DNA of 64,000 nucleotides, taken from NCBI GenBank assembly GCA_905214305.1, contig CAJMLK010000002.1, forward strand, positions 1-64,000, written 5' to 3'. Source of the DNA: an uncultured bacterium. Its GTDB lineage: Bacteria; Desulfobacterota; Desulfovibrionia; Desulfovibrionales; Desulfovibrionaceae. Shown here in pieces: positions 34,997-43,835 of this stretch (position 1 is the first letter of the stretch; each line of letters opens with the position of its first letter). A program made the translations under genes and the position numbers. Under the pieces are notes generated by a model that saw only the letters and a list, made by a program, of their open reading frames with translations, made no database searches and was not told the origin of the DNA.

Positions 34997-36439
34997 TTAC
35001 GCCCCATCCGTCTTTTTTGTCGCCGCTTCCACTGCTTCCATTGTCACTGGCGCATCCGTTTCTTCCGGTACTCCAGCCATTGCCGATATTTTCGGCGCAG
35101 CGGAAGGCTCGCCCGGCATGGTTTCGGACACCACGTCGCCAGTCGCTTTTTGGCATGACGGCCCGTTGATGATGGCGCCGATCATGACGCCCAGATGGCA
35201 CATGGCCAGTGCCAGCCACCAGACCCGGTAAAAATCGTGGCCGAAAATGCCGTTAAAAAGCCATGCCACAAAGCCGGTCCAGAAACAGGCCGTCAGATGC
35301 CAGTAGATGCCTTTTTCATGGCGGGCGCGTTCAGCCTGCAGGCGCGGCCTGATGCGCGCATAGCCCCACCAGGAAAAACCCAGCAGAAAGATCATGCCCA
35401 GGGCAAAGCCCACAAGCCCGTGCGCATACAGCATGTCCAGATAGATATTGTGCGGATGGCTGATGGTAATGAGGTCTTTTTCCGGGGTAAGGCCCAGACT
35501 GCGGAAGGCGGAATTATATTGCCCGGCCCCGGCCCCGAACCAGGGGTGTTCCAGAAAAACGCGCCAGCCGAGCTTCCACAGGCTCCAGCGGCCGTCATCC
35601 ACCACAGCGTCCAGACGGGCGCGCCCCTGGGCCGCCAGAATCAGAAGCAGACCGGCTGCGGCAAGAAGAACCCCTTTCCAGCGGACGGAAGAATTTCCCG
35701 TCAGGAGCAGCCACAGGCCCATGACGGCGGCAATGGCGAGCGCTCCGCTGCGGCTGCCCGCGCCAGCCAGCAGAAAAAAAGCCGGCCAGAGAACGGCGGT
35801 GCTCAGCAGCAGTGCCGGCAGCCGGGAAAAAAACTGGCGCAGGATAAACCAGATGCCAAATGCCGGTATGAGGGCGAGGGCAATGTAGTTGCCTACCTCG
35901 TAGTCGTCGAAGCTGCCTGTCAGACGCCCGCTGTTGAGCGGGTAGCCCATGAGAAAGTCCCTGCCGGTCTGCGCCTGCCACACGCCGTCCAGGCCCTGCC
36001 AGAAAACGGCAAGCACACTGGCCCAGACCAGACGACGCAGGTCTTTTTCGCCACGGACGCACTCCATGGCGATAAAAGGCAGGATAAAGCCCTTGTTGAG
36101 GGCGGAACCGGCGTGCAGCAGGGACGATCCGGGGCTTTGCGAAAAAACCACGCCGATCATGACCATAAGCCCGAGGCAGACAAAAAGCGGCCATGTTCCC
36201 AGCCTGCGCAAGACGCTGTTTTTCCAGTTGCAGCGATAGTACTGGATGAGAAAGATCAGGCAGACCACGGGCATGATGTCGCGAACGGCATAGCCCGAAG
36301 GAAACGTGACCAGCGAGGCCCAGAATGACCAGAAAAGGCAGGAGAACCAGCGTTCGGCGGGCGGCAGCTGTCGAAATGCCGCTGTGGCGGCATGCAGGGC
36401 GTTTATCTGGCTTTTGCCATATTCCAGCAGGTTTCGCAC
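34997..36439 (-). CDS. O-antigen ligase / polymerase-family membrane protein
   Basis: A 480-residue protein with about 10-12 membrane helices and a large hydrophilic loop, the layout of the WaaL/Wzy_C superfamily. The loop carries LEHPWFGAGAGQYNSAFRSL and SHPHNIYLDMLYAHGLVGF, the family signature with conserved His and Asn. Such enzymes join undecaprenyl-linked glycans to a lipid A core or protein. The GTG start at 36439 has GGGAGG 4-5 nt upstream. After the last helix is a 55-residue Ala/Thr/Glu-rich tail. No other glycan genes adjoin it, so the acceptor (LPS or a glycoprotein) is unknown. Confidence 0.87.
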   Translation of the reverse strand: MRNLLEYGKSQINALHAATAAFRQLPPAERWFSCLFWSFWASLVTFPSGYAVRDIMPVVCLIFLIQYYRCNWKNSVLRRLGTWPLFVCLGLMVMIGVVFSQSPGSSLLHAGSALNKGFILPFIAMECVRGEKDLRRLVWASVLAVFWQGLDGVWQAQTGRDFLMGYPLNSGRLTGSFDDYEVGNYIALALIPAFGIWFILRQFFSRLPALLLSTAVLWPAFFLLAGAGSRSGALAIAAVMGLWLLLTGNSSVRWKGVLLAAAGLLLILAAQGRARLDAVVDDGRWSLWKLGWRVFLEHPWFGAGAGQYNSAFRSLGLTPEKDLITISHPHNIYLDMLYAHGLVGFALGMIFLLGFSWWGYARIRPRLQAERARHEKGIYWHLTACFWTGFVAWLFNGIFGHDFYRVWWLALAMCHLGVMIGAIINGPSCQKATGDVVSETMPGEPSAAPKISAMAGVPEETDAPVTMEAVEAATKKTDGA

Positions 36440-36594
36440 TGTGCCTCCCGGGCATTGTTACAGAAAAATATTTACCTGATATAAGACGCTTTTATATCCC
36501 GCGCTTTCTGTTTGTTCAAGTGCGGCAAAAACCTTGCCATGCGTCGGCATGCAAAATATACTGAGATAGTTCGTTATCTTACCATGAGGATACT

Positions 36595-37317
36595 ATGGCA
36601 CGATTTACAGGATTTGATGAGGTTTACAGCGCTCTTTATGTGGACTTTGACAATATTTTTACCCGTTTTCTTGAAATTGACCCTGAAGCGGCCCGTGCCT
36701 TTGGCGCCGCTCCGTACCGCTGGGTACGCTGGATGGAGAATCACGCCCTGCGCATCCTTTACGGCGAAGGCGTGCGCCGTCGCATTCTGAAACGCATGTG
36801 CTACCTTAATCCGCAGCGTTATCAGGAGTTTCGCAACTCATTCATCCGCAGCGCCTTTCAGGTTGTGGATTGCCCGCCCCTTACATCCCGCGGTAAAACA
36901 AGCACGGATATCCATCTTGTTATGGACTGCATGGATGACCTTTCGCACTCTACAAAGTTTGACGAGTTCATCATTCTTTCGGGAGATGCGGACTTTACCC
37001 CTCTGCTCATTCGCCTTCAGGAGCACGCCCGGCGCACTCTTGTGCTTTCTGTGGGCTATTCTTCACCGGCCTATACGGCGGCGGCTTCATGGCGTATTCG
37101 TGAAGACTGGTTTTTGCAGCAGGCTTTGCGTGATGATCGCGATGACATGGACGGTGACGCCGGAGACGTTGCGGGCAAAACGGCCCCCCATGCAACGCTG
37201 GTGCAGGCCCCGGGCCGTGTGCCCGAAAGCGATAGCGGCTACGGCCGGGGCGGCGATGCCCTGTCTGTAGACGATGCTGATGATGGCGATGAATCCACGC
37301 CCGGCAACGCCTGGTAA
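36595..37317 (+). CDS. NYN-domain (PIN-like) putative ribonuclease
   Basis: A 240-residue protein with a NYN/LabA-like domain, a PIN-fold predicted metal-dependent RNase. Acidic residues expected in the active site are present: YVDFDN (D17, D19), GKTSTDIHLVMD (D105, D111) and LSGDADFTPL (D131, D133). The last 55 residues are an Asp/Gly-rich tail probably disordered. NYN proteins act in RNA turnover or defence in several bacteria, but there is no partner here: it stands alone between two divergent or unrelated genes. GAGGA precedes the ATG. The specific role is unknown. Confidence 0.85.
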   Translation: MARFTGFDEVYSALYVDFDNIFTRFLEIDPEAARAFGAAPYRWVRWMENHALRILYGEGVRRRILKRMCYLNPQRYQEFRNSFIRSAFQVVDCPPLTSRGKTSTDIHLVMDCMDDLSHSTKFDEFIILSGDADFTPLLIRLQEHARRTLVLSVGYSSPAYTAAASWRIREDWFLQQALRDDRDDMDGDAGDVAGKTAPHATLVQAPGRVPESDSGYGRGGDALSVDDADDGDESTPGNAW

Positions 37318-37548
37318 GGGATGTTCCGCCCGAGGGTGTCTTCCGGCGGCGTTGGCGCTTGACGCGGGGCGCGCCCGAAGCTAAAGATGATCACGCTTTC
37401 TTTTGGTTCCCGCCCCGTTCCGGGGGTACTGCGCACTCCGGCGAAAAGTTCAGCCGTGGCTCTGCCGCCGCGGGACAGATCGCGGGGCAGGCTTTTCCAC
37501 TGGCGTTGTGGGCGGCGGGCTTTGACGGAAACCATTTTAGGAGGTCCC

Positions 37549-38292
37549 ATGCTTCGCCGAATGACATTCGCCTTCATTGGTTTTGTTCTGATGTGCAGCT
37601 CTGCTGCGGCCGCTGAAAAAATCGTGGTTGCCAGCGACTGTACCTGGCCGCCTATGGAAATGCTCGATGCCAACAAGAAACCCGAAGGCTACTCCAGCGA
37701 CTATCTGCGTGCTGTGGGCAAGGCCGCAGGTCTTGACATGGACATCCGCAACGTTGCCTGGGACGGGATTTTCGGCGGCGTAGCCACCGGGCAGTACGAT
37801 GTTGTGGCTTCTTCCGTCACCATTACGCCCGAGCGCCAGAAACAGTTTGACTTCACTGACCCTTACTATGAAGTTGTGCAGGCCGTGGTGCTGCCCGAAG
37901 GGCAGAGCATCAGAAGCCTGGCCGACCTCAAGGGCAAAAAGGTTGGCGGGCAGATAGGCACGACCGGCATTTTTGTAACCCGCAAGGCCGATGTGGGCGC
38001 GGACATCAAAGAATATGACGATGTGGGTCTGGCAATTCAGGACCTGGTCAACGGCCGTATTGATGCAGTGGTCTGCGACGATCCCGTTGCCATGTACTAT
38101 GTCAACAAAAAGGCCGATACCGCAGGCAAGCTGAATATTTCGTACAAGACCGATGAAAAGGAATACTACGGCTTTACCGTTCGCAAGGGCCGCAAGGACC
38201 TTTTGGAAAAGCTCAATAAAGGCATCAAGGAAGTAAAGGCATCCGGTGAGGAAGCCAGAATTATTGAAAAGTGGATGGGCAAATCCAACTAG
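37549..38292 (+). CDS. Polar amino acid ABC transporter, periplasmic binding protein 1
   Basis: A 247-residue exported solute-binding protein (SBP family 3). Signal peptide MLRRMTFAFIGFVLMCSSAA ends in AAA, before EKIVVASDCTWPPMEML. The family core WDGIFGGVATGQYDVV and PERQKQFDFTDPYYE are present. A strong AGGAGG site precedes the ATG at 37549, so the upstream extension to 37387 is rejected. The next gene is a close paralogue. In the ligand region it has SSDYLRAVGKAAGL where the paralogue has DVDFITEVGKAAGF, so the ligands may differ. It works with the permease and ATPase downstream. Confidence 0.93.
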   Translation: MLRRMTFAFIGFVLMCSSAAAAEKIVVASDCTWPPMEMLDANKKPEGYSSDYLRAVGKAAGLDMDIRNVAWDGIFGGVATGQYDVVASSVTITPERQKQFDFTDPYYEVVQAVVLPEGQSIRSLADLKGKKVGGQIGTTGIFVTRKADVGADIKEYDDVGLAIQDLVNGRIDAVVCDDPVAMYYVNKKADTAGKLNISYKTDEKEYYGFTVRKGRKDLLEKLNKGIKEVKASGEEARIIEKWMGKSN

Positions 38293-38346
38293 CCCACAGG
38301 GGACGCTGCCGGTATACGGCCGTGTCCGTCGCATGAAGGAGGTTTC

Positions 38347-39090
38347 ATGATACGTCGTTTTGCTTTCGCCCTGCTGGTTCTGACCATGTTTTGCGGTCAG
38401 GCTCTGGCCGCTGAAAAATATGTTGTGGCTACCGACTGCACCTGGCCGCCGATGGAGCTTCTTGATGAAAACAAGCAGCCCGTGGGTTTTGACGTGGACT
38501 TCATCACTGAAGTGGGCAAGGCCGCCGGTTTTGAGGTGGACGTGCGCAATATCGCGTGGGACGGCATTTTTGGCGGCGTAGCCACCGGCCAGTATGATAT
38601 TGTCGCTGCCGCCACCACCATCACGCCCGAGCGCCAGAAGCAGTTTGATTTTTCCGACCCCTATTATGAAGTGGCTCAGGCCGTGGTGCTCCCCGCAGGG
38701 CAGAGCATAAAGAGCCTTGAAGACCTCAAGGGCAAGAAAGTGGGCGGCCAGATCGGAACCACGGGCGTCTTTGTGCTCCGCAAGTCCGGCGTGGCTGTGG
38801 ATCTCAAGGAATATGACGACGTGGGTCTGGCAATTCAGGACATGCTCGGCGGCCGCATTGACGCCGTGATCTGCGACGAGCCCGTTGCCATGTACTATGC
38901 CAACAAGAAGTCCGATACCGCCGGCAAGCTGAATCTTTCGTTCAAGACCGCCGAAAAGGAATACTACGGCTTTACCGTTCGCAAGGGCCGCAAGGACCTG
39001 GTGGAAAAGCTCAACAAGGGTATCAAGGCAGTCAAGGCGTCGGGCGTTGAGGCCCAGCTGCTTGAAAAGTGGATGGGCAAGGCCGAGTAG
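38347..39090 (+). CDS. Polar amino acid ABC transporter, periplasmic binding protein 2 (tandem paralogue)
   Basis: A 247-residue solute-binding protein, very similar to the preceding gene, with signal peptide MIRRFAFALLVLTMFCGQAL ending in LAA. Family features as in the first copy (WDGIFGGVATGQYDIV, ITPERQKQFDFSDPYYE). AAGGAGG precedes the ATG. Long identical DNA stretches shared with the first copy (for example the roughly 40 bp beginning near 38161 and 38959) indicate a recent duplication or gene conversion. The stop TAG is the first bases of a dispersed-element copy. A 12-bp GC-rich hairpin separates it from the permease gene, which fits higher expression of the binding proteins. Confidence 0.93.
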   Translation: MIRRFAFALLVLTMFCGQALAAEKYVVATDCTWPPMELLDENKQPVGFDVDFITEVGKAAGFEVDVRNIAWDGIFGGVATGQYDIVAAATTITPERQKQFDFSDPYYEVAQAVVLPAGQSIKSLEDLKGKKVGGQIGTTGVFVLRKSGVAVDLKEYDDVGLAIQDMLGGRIDAVICDEPVAMYYANKKSDTAGKLNLSFKTAEKEYYGFTVRKGRKDLVEKLNKGIKAVKASGVEAQLLEKWMGKAE

Positions 39091-39233
39091 AGCAATTTCA
39101 CCTGGAATTGTCTGGCGACTGCGCGAGCAGACGCCCGCCACGATGGACAGGGCGCGCAAAAGCTGCGCCGTTCAGCGCCTTCGTGAGCGTCAGATACCTT
39201 GAGGCTGCATGTCGTCAAGGGAAAAAGCTCTAG
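39088..39233 (+). repeat. Dispersed intergenic element, diverged copy G
   Basis: It begins in the stop codon of the upstream gene (TAGAGCAATTTCACCTGGAA) and continues with core-like CTGGCGACTGCGCGAGCAGA and CGCCCGCC. It ends in AGCTCTAG, so the outer ends are inverted, but the inner half is diverged. Confidence 0.7.
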
Positions 39234-39259
39234 ACCGGACCAGCCATTATGGTTTCATG

Positions 39260-39287
39260 GGAGTCCGGGCCGCGTGGCCCGGACTCC
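39260..39287 (+). terminator. GC-rich hairpin between binding protein and permease genes
   Basis: A 12-bp perfect stem GGAGTCCGGGCC with loop GCGT. No T-run follows. It probably attenuates or processes the transcript rather than ending it completely, since the permease has no obvious promoter of its own. Confidence 0.6.
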
Positions 39288-39314
39288 GCAGCCGTATTGA
39301 TCTGAAGGATTGTG

Positions 39315-40115
39315 ATGCACGATAAAAAAGACGGAAGCAAGGGCAACATCATTATGGTCACGGAGGGGGCCTCCATCCCTGACCCGCGCGAATGGCGGCT
39401 TATCAATGCCTGGTCCATCGCCCTTGTCGGGGCCGTTTCCACCTTGTTCGCCCTGTGCCTGCTCTGGCCTGAACCCTATTTGCGCATTTTGCTCTATCTG
39501 CCGGACGGCGTTCTTATCACCTTCAAGATCACCGTTCTTTCCATCTGCTGTGCCGTTCCTCTTGGCCTGCTCACCGGCCTCGGGCGTATTTCAAATAATC
39601 GCCTGATCAATCTCGTTGCTTCCACGTATGTGGAAGTGATTCGCGGCATTCCCTTGCTGGTGCAGATTTTTTACATCTACTACGCGCTTTCACGTTTTGT
39701 GCAGGTCAGCGGTGTTACGTCCGCCGTGGTGGCTATCAGTTTTTGCTATGGCGCCTACATGGGCGAGGTATTCCGCGCTGGCATCACCGCCATCAACAAG
39801 GGGCAGAGCGAGGCTGCGCGTTCACTGGGCTTCAACGGCTTTCAGACCATGCGCTATGTGGTTTTGCCGCAGGCCATGCGCACCATTCTGCCGCCCGTGG
39901 GCAATGAATGCATCGCCATGCTCAAAGATACCTCGCTGGTATCCATCATGGCTGTGCCGGACATCATGCAGCGCGCCAGAAGCTTTGTGGGCACAACCTA
40001 TCTCTATTTTGAGACGTATACTGTGGTGGCACTCATATATCTTGTCATCACTCTTATTCTTTCCAAAACCGTGAGCATCATGGAAGCCAGGCTGAACTAT
40101 TATGACGGAAAGTAG
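39315..40115 (+). CDS. Polar amino acid ABC transporter, permease
   Basis: A 266-residue inner-membrane permease of the HisMQ/GlnP type with about five membrane helices. The typical segment [20 protein letters not shown] and the EAA-loop [20 protein letters not shown] that couples to the ATPase are present. Start ATG at 39315 (a GTG at 39312 is adjacent) with AAGGA upstream. Its 3' end overlaps the ATPase gene by 14 bp, indicating coupled translation. Only one permease gene is present, so it probably forms a homodimer. Confidence 0.93.
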   Translation: MHDKKDGSKGNIIMVTEGASIPDPREWRLINAWSIALVGAVSTLFALCLLWPEPYLRILLYLPDGVLITFKITVLSICCAVPLGLLTGLGRISNNRLINLVASTYVEVIRGIPLLVQIFYIYYALSRFVQVSGVTSAVVAISFCYGAYMGEVFRAGITAINKGQSEAARSLGFNGFQTMRYVVLPQAMRTILPPVGNECIAMLKDTSLVSIMAVPDIMQRARSFVGTTYLYFETYTVVALIYLVITLILSKTVSIMEARLNYYDGK

Positions 40116-40869
40116 CACCGCCGCCACGCAGGACGCGCCTGCGCCCATCATTGCCATCAGTAATGTGTGGAAATATTTTGGTTCTTTGCCCGCCTTGCAG
40201 GACGTGAGCCTGGATGTGGCCACCGGCGAACGGGTGGTCATTATCGGTCCCTCCGGTTCGGGTAAATCAACCCTGCTGCGTTCCATAAACCGTCTGGAAG
40301 AAATCGATCAGGGCAGTATTGTGGTCAAAGGGCAGAATATCATGAGCCCGGACAACGATATCAACCTGGTGCGCCAGAATCTGGGCATGGTTTTTCAGCA
40401 GTTCAATCTTTTTCCGCACAAGACGGTGCTGGAAAATCTGACCCTTGCGCCCATCAAGCTGCGCAAGCTCTCGCGTGAAGAGGCTGAATCCCGCGCACTG
40501 GGCTTGCTGAAAAAAGTGGGCATCAGTGACAAGGCCAATGTCTATCCGGCCATGCTTTCCGGTGGTCAGCAGCAGCGCGTGGCTATTGCCCGCGCGCTGG
40601 CGATGCAGCCCGACATCATGCTTTTTGACGAACCGACTTCCGCCCTTGACCCTGAAATGGTGGGCGAAGTGCTGGACGTTATGGTCAAGCTGGCTGAGGA
40701 AGGCATGACGATGGTCTGTGTTACCCACGAAATGGGCTTTGCCCGTACCGTGGCCGACCGTCTTATCTTTATGGATCAGGGGCAGATCGTCGAGCAGGGC
40801 AGGCCGGAAACCCTGTTTACCACGCCGCGCCATCCCCGCCTGCGCCAGTTCCTGAACCAGATTCTTTAA
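40102..40869 (+). CDS. Polar amino acid ABC transporter, ATP-binding protein
   Basis: A 255-residue ABC ATPase of the GlnQ/HisP class. It has Walker [11 protein letters not shown]-loop [10 protein letters not shown], signature [17 protein letters not shown], Walker [13 protein letters not shown] and the H-loop VTHEM. It overlaps the permease gene by 14 bp and completes an operon of two binding proteins, one permease and one ATPase. The substrate is a polar amino acid by family; it cannot be narrowed further from sequence. Confidence 0.95.
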   Translation: MTESSTAATQDAPAPIIAISNVWKYFGSLPALQDVSLDVATGERVVIIGPSGSGKSTLLRSINRLEEIDQGSIVVKGQNIMSPDNDINLVRQNLGMVFQQFNLFPHKTVLENLTLAPIKLRKLSREEAESRALGLLKKVGISDKANVYPAMLSGGQQQRVAIARALAMQPDIMLFDEPTSALDPEMVGEVLDVMVKLAEEGMTMVCVTHEMGFARTVADRLIFMDQGQIVEQGRPETLFTTPRHPRLRQFLNQIL

Positions 40870-40913
40870 CAGGTTTGCGCTGCACGTGCGCTGACGGCTG
40901 TGTGAGCACATGT

Positions 40914-41063
40914 GCCATGCCCGCGCGGGCACGCACTTGCAGCCGTCATGCCGTGTTTCGTCTGCCCAGGTTCCGCCATGCCCGCGCGGGTATGCGCTTG
41001 CATCTTTGCGGCTGGCGACTGCTCACGCAGCCGCCAGAGCAATTTCAAGGTGAAACTGCTCTA
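40914..41063 (-). repeat. 28-bp direct repeats next to a partial dispersed-element copy
   Basis: GCCATGCCCGCGCGGG followed by a 12-nt variable part occurs at 40914-40941 and 40975-41002 (25 of 28 positions equal). A partial dispersed-element copy follows at about 41011-41063 (GACTGCTCACGCAGCCGCCA, then the P1 hairpin ending TGCTCTA). Its P1 is adjacent to mnmA upstream DNA. Confidence 0.65.
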
Positions 41064-41135
41064 AACGCATAAAAAGCCCGCCCTGTCCTTCAGCACTGTT
41101 GAATCCTCGTGGACTGCGGCGGCAGAGACCGTGGT

Positions 41136-42476
41136 ATGCCTGCCGGTAACAGCATTTCCCCCAGCACCGTGGCCGTGGCCGTGAGCGGCGGCGTGGACAG
41201 TCTTTGTGCTCTTGTCATGCTGCGGCAGGCAGGGCACAGGGTGCTGGCGCTGCACGGTCTTTTTTTACCCGATGTCACCCCGGAGCCACCGCCCGGCCTT
41301 GCAGCGGCCTGCGCGACCCTTGGCGTGCCCCTGCATGTGGCTGATCTCAGGCCAGTTTTCGAACGTGAGGTTCTGGTTCCCTTTGCCGCAGCGTATGCGG
41401 CGGGGCGCACGCCCAATCCCTGTGCCCTCTGCAATCGAGCCGTAAAATTCGGTGCGTTGTTTGATGCTGCCGTGGACCTGGGTGCGCAGGCACTGGCTAC
41501 CGGGCACTACGCGCGGCTGGCGCCTGCCCCGGAAGATGACCTGGCCTGTGCGGCTGTTGGTGGGCTTGCCGACGAAGCTGTCGTCGGGCTTGCGGGCATG
41601 GACAACGGCAAGGTTTCGGCCATGCAGCCGCATGTTCCGGAATCCGTGGCTTCGGGCTCCGCACACGGCACTGCCGTTGAGAGCGCCCACGCCCATGCTG
41701 GTGCTCCTTGCCCCTGTGCGGCAGGGGGGCATGAGGGGCGCAAGGCGCATCTGCCCCTGCTGGCTGCGGCGCATGATGCGGCCAAGGATCAGAGCTATTT
41801 TTTAAGCCTTGTGCCGCGCGAACGTCTGGCGCGCGCCTGCTTTCCGCTGGCCGGGCAGGACAAGGCCCGGAGCCGTGAAATTGTGGCCCGGGCCGGGCTG
41901 TCCGTGCCGGTTCCCAATGAAAGTCAGGATATATGCTTTGCCCCGCCTGTGGGCGGCGCTGCCTCGGCGGGTCTGTCCGCAGCCGAAGCCTACCGGCCTT
42001 TTCTTGAGCGTCGCTGGCAGCAGGCTGCCACCGTGCCTCCCGGCTCCGGCCCTGTCTTTTTGCGCGAGGCAACGGGCGAACAGCGGGAGATTGCCCGCCA
42101 CAAAGGGCTTTGGCGCTACACTGAAGGGCAGCGCAAGGGGCTTGGCATCGCTCACAGCGAACCCCTGTATGTGCTTGCCAAGGATGGCGAAACCAATGCC
42201 CTTGTGGTCGGTCCGCGTGCTCTGCTGGGCGTCACACGCTGCCGCACGGGGCTGGCCAACGTGCTTTTGCCGCAACGCTACTGGCCCGGCCGGTTGCTGG
42301 TGCGCCTGCGCCACAGGCAAAGGCCTTCGCCCGCCGTGGTAACACTGGACGCTGCCGGCTGTCTGGACATCCATTTTGCGGAGCCGCAGTTTCCTTCGGC
42401 GCCCGGTCAGGTGGCGGCCGTGTATGACGGGCGAGGGTACGTGCTCGCGGCAGGTATTGTTGAGATTATGACGTAG
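41136..42476 (+). CDS. mnmA: MnmA, tRNA 2-thiouridylase, with an insertion
   Basis: A 446-residue MnmA, which puts sulfur on U34 of tRNAs for Lys, Glu and Gln. It has PP-loop SGGVDS (17-22), the first catalytic Cys in CALCNRAVKFG (C99), and the second in ESQDICFAP (C267). The usual length is about 360 residues. The excess is mostly an insertion of about 80 residues (about 131-213) between TGHYARL and KDQSYFL, rich in A, G, H and C, including PCPCAAGGHEG. The insertion's His/Cys content could bind metal. I use the ATG at 41136; a GTG at 41109 is possible. Stands alone, with a hairpin terminator 40 bp after the stop. Confidence 0.9.
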   Translation: MPAGNSISPSTVAVAVSGGVDSLCALVMLRQAGHRVLALHGLFLPDVTPEPPPGLAAACATLGVPLHVADLRPVFEREVLVPFAAAYAAGRTPNPCALCNRAVKFGALFDAAVDLGAQALATGHYARLAPAPEDDLACAAVGGLADEAVVGLAGMDNGKVSAMQPHVPESVASGSAHGTAVESAHAHAGAPCPCAAGGHEGRKAHLPLLAAAHDAAKDQSYFLSLVPRERLARACFPLAGQDKARSREIVARAGLSVPVPNESQDICFAPPVGGAASAGLSAAEAYRPFLERRWQQAATVPPGSGPVFLREATGEQREIARHKGLWRYTEGQRKGLGIAHSEPLYVLAKDGETNALVVGPRALLGVTRCRTGLANVLLPQRYWPGRLLVRLRHRQRPSPAVVTLDAAGCLDIHFAEPQFPSAPGQVAAVYDGRGYVLAAGIVEIMT

Positions 42477-42515
42477 ATTGCGGGCTTGATGCAGAGACGC
42501 AGGCCCTGTGCAAAC

Positions 42516-42556
42516 AGCAGAAGCCCCGACTGGTCATGCCTGTCGGGGCTTCTGCT
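42516..42556 (+). terminator. Hairpin terminator after mnmA
   Basis: A perfect 15-bp stem AGCAGAAGCCCCGAC with an 11-nt loop (42516-42530/42542-42556). No long T-run on either strand. Confidence 0.7.
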
Positions 42557-42568
42557 CATGCATCTGCC

Positions 42569-42743
42569 AGAATAATTTCAAAAAGAAATTGTCCCGGAGC
42601 ATTTTCGTATTGCGAATATCCATTCTTAATGCTTCCAAGACGCCCGTTCCGGTGTTTAACCGCGCAGGTAAACTGCGCTGACGCCTCCTCGGCGGGCGTC
42701 TGCTCACGCATCCGCCAGAGCAATTTCAAAAAGAAATTGCCTA
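42569..42743 (-). repeat. Dispersed intergenic element, copy F at the stop of the DUF3298-type gene
   Basis: From left to right: a P1-like fragment (AATAATTTCAAAAAGAAATT), the variant P2 (GGAGCATTTTCGTATTGCGA, ATATCCATTCTTAATGC), core, then full P1 ending at the TAG stop of the - strand gene (42741-42743). Read from that gene the transcript goes stop codon, P1 hairpin, core, P2. Confidence 0.82.
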
Positions 42744-43688
42744 ATGCGCCTGACGCCCCCAGATGCTCAGCAGCGGTCTGGCAGCCAGCAGCTGATCCAG
42801 AGGCATATTCACTTTTTGCGCCCCGGCCGCCCAGGGAGCTACCTGATATGGCTGAAAATTGATGCGCACGCCCTGTGGAGTAAGGGTGAGGCTGGCGAAG
42901 TTTTCCGGTACGGGGTTCAGCCCCGTGCGCAGCATCTGCTCTTGCCGCATGCCGCCCAGACGTCGCGAAAGCTCGTTGTAAGACCATTCGGACATGAGGT
43001 TCAGGGCCAGATCCGGATCTTCAAAAAGGTCAACAAGACCAAGGCGCTGCCCGGTGAGCAGGCTGTAGTTGAGGGTCATGACATCAAGGTTGCCGTGCGC
43101 GCCGCCGGTGTATGTCCAGACTTCAAAGGTAATGCTCAGTCCGGCGGGGGAGGGGGCGGTAACGCTGTAGGAGGCCCACAGTTCATAAGGCGGGCGTTCG
43201 CCGTCAAGGCTGGAGCCTGCGGAAAGACCCGCTCCGCTACAGCTCTGCTCAAAGGCGGAGGCAATGCCTGTGACCCACTGGCGGATGTCGCCGTCAATCT
43301 GCTTGCTGCCCACCGAGGGATAGCTGATGTTGATTGCAGGGCTGCCCGGCTCGTTACGAACAAGCTGGTGTTCGATGATGCCGGGCCTGCGCGCGCCGGA
43401 AATGATGGCGGCGGCGCTGTCGCGGGCGGACTGCTCCGCGGCGTTCACTCCATCGTGCCCGGCGGTTTCCGCATCGGCGGCGTGGGCCTGCGCGCCGTTT
43501 TCAGGTGCGGCATGCCCGGCGGGGTGTGCAGTTTCGCTTTCGGAGGCGAGTTCCGACACATCGGCAAGGGCTGTAAATTCTTGTGAAAGGGCGGGGGATG
43601 ACGCCTGCTGGTCCGGCATGCGGGCCGCTTCGGCCGCTCTTTCTCCAAGCAGCAACACCAAGAGCAGAAGAGACAAAAGGCGCGGCAT
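42741..43688 (-). CDS. Exported DUF3298/DUF4163-type protein
   Basis: A 315-residue protein with a Sec signal peptide (MPRLLSLLLLVLLLGERAAE, AARM) and an Ala/Glu/His-rich spacer (about 25-90). The C-terminal domain has SITFEVWTYTGGAHGN and LRLGLVDLFEDPD-type segments typical of DUF3298, as seen in PdaC/RsiV-like proteins. These domains bind peptidoglycan fragments or lysozyme in Firmicutes, but here the role is unknown; periplasmic location is likely. The ATG at 43688 fits the signal peptide, although no strong ribosome-binding site is visible. Its stop codon is the end of a dispersed element. Confidence 0.72.
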   Translation of the reverse strand: MPRLLSLLLLVLLLGERAAEAARMPDQQASSPALSQEFTALADVSELASESETAHPAGHAAPENGAQAHAADAETAGHDGVNAAEQSARDSAAAIISGARRPGIIEHQLVRNEPGSPAINISYPSVGSKQIDGDIRQWVTGIASAFEQSCSGAGLSAGSSLDGERPPYELWASYSVTAPSPAGLSITFEVWTYTGGAHGNLDVMTLNYSLLTGQRLGLVDLFEDPDLALNLMSEWSYNELSRRLGGMRQEQMLRTGLNPVPENFASLTLTPQGVRINFQPYQVAPWAAGAQKVNMPLDQLLAARPLLSIWGRQAH

Positions 43689-43835
43689 GGATATAATACC
43701 TTGATAACCAGTAAAATGTGAAGGCGAAACTGCTTGCCCGAGGTACTGTTCCATACGTGCTCCGGCCATGCGGGCCGTCGGTTCAAAAGTGCGGGCGGCG
43801 ATTTTGCCCCGCCCGCAACAGTATACATGCTTTGG

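Noticed and set aside
35195..36328. 377-codon frame opposite the O-antigen-ligase gene
   Set aside because: No motif; membrane-protein antisense frames are commonly long and hydrophilic.
37537..39159. 540-codon frame antisense to both binding-protein genes
   Set aside because: Runs across two genes and their gap; the + strand genes have signal peptides, start sites and family motifs.
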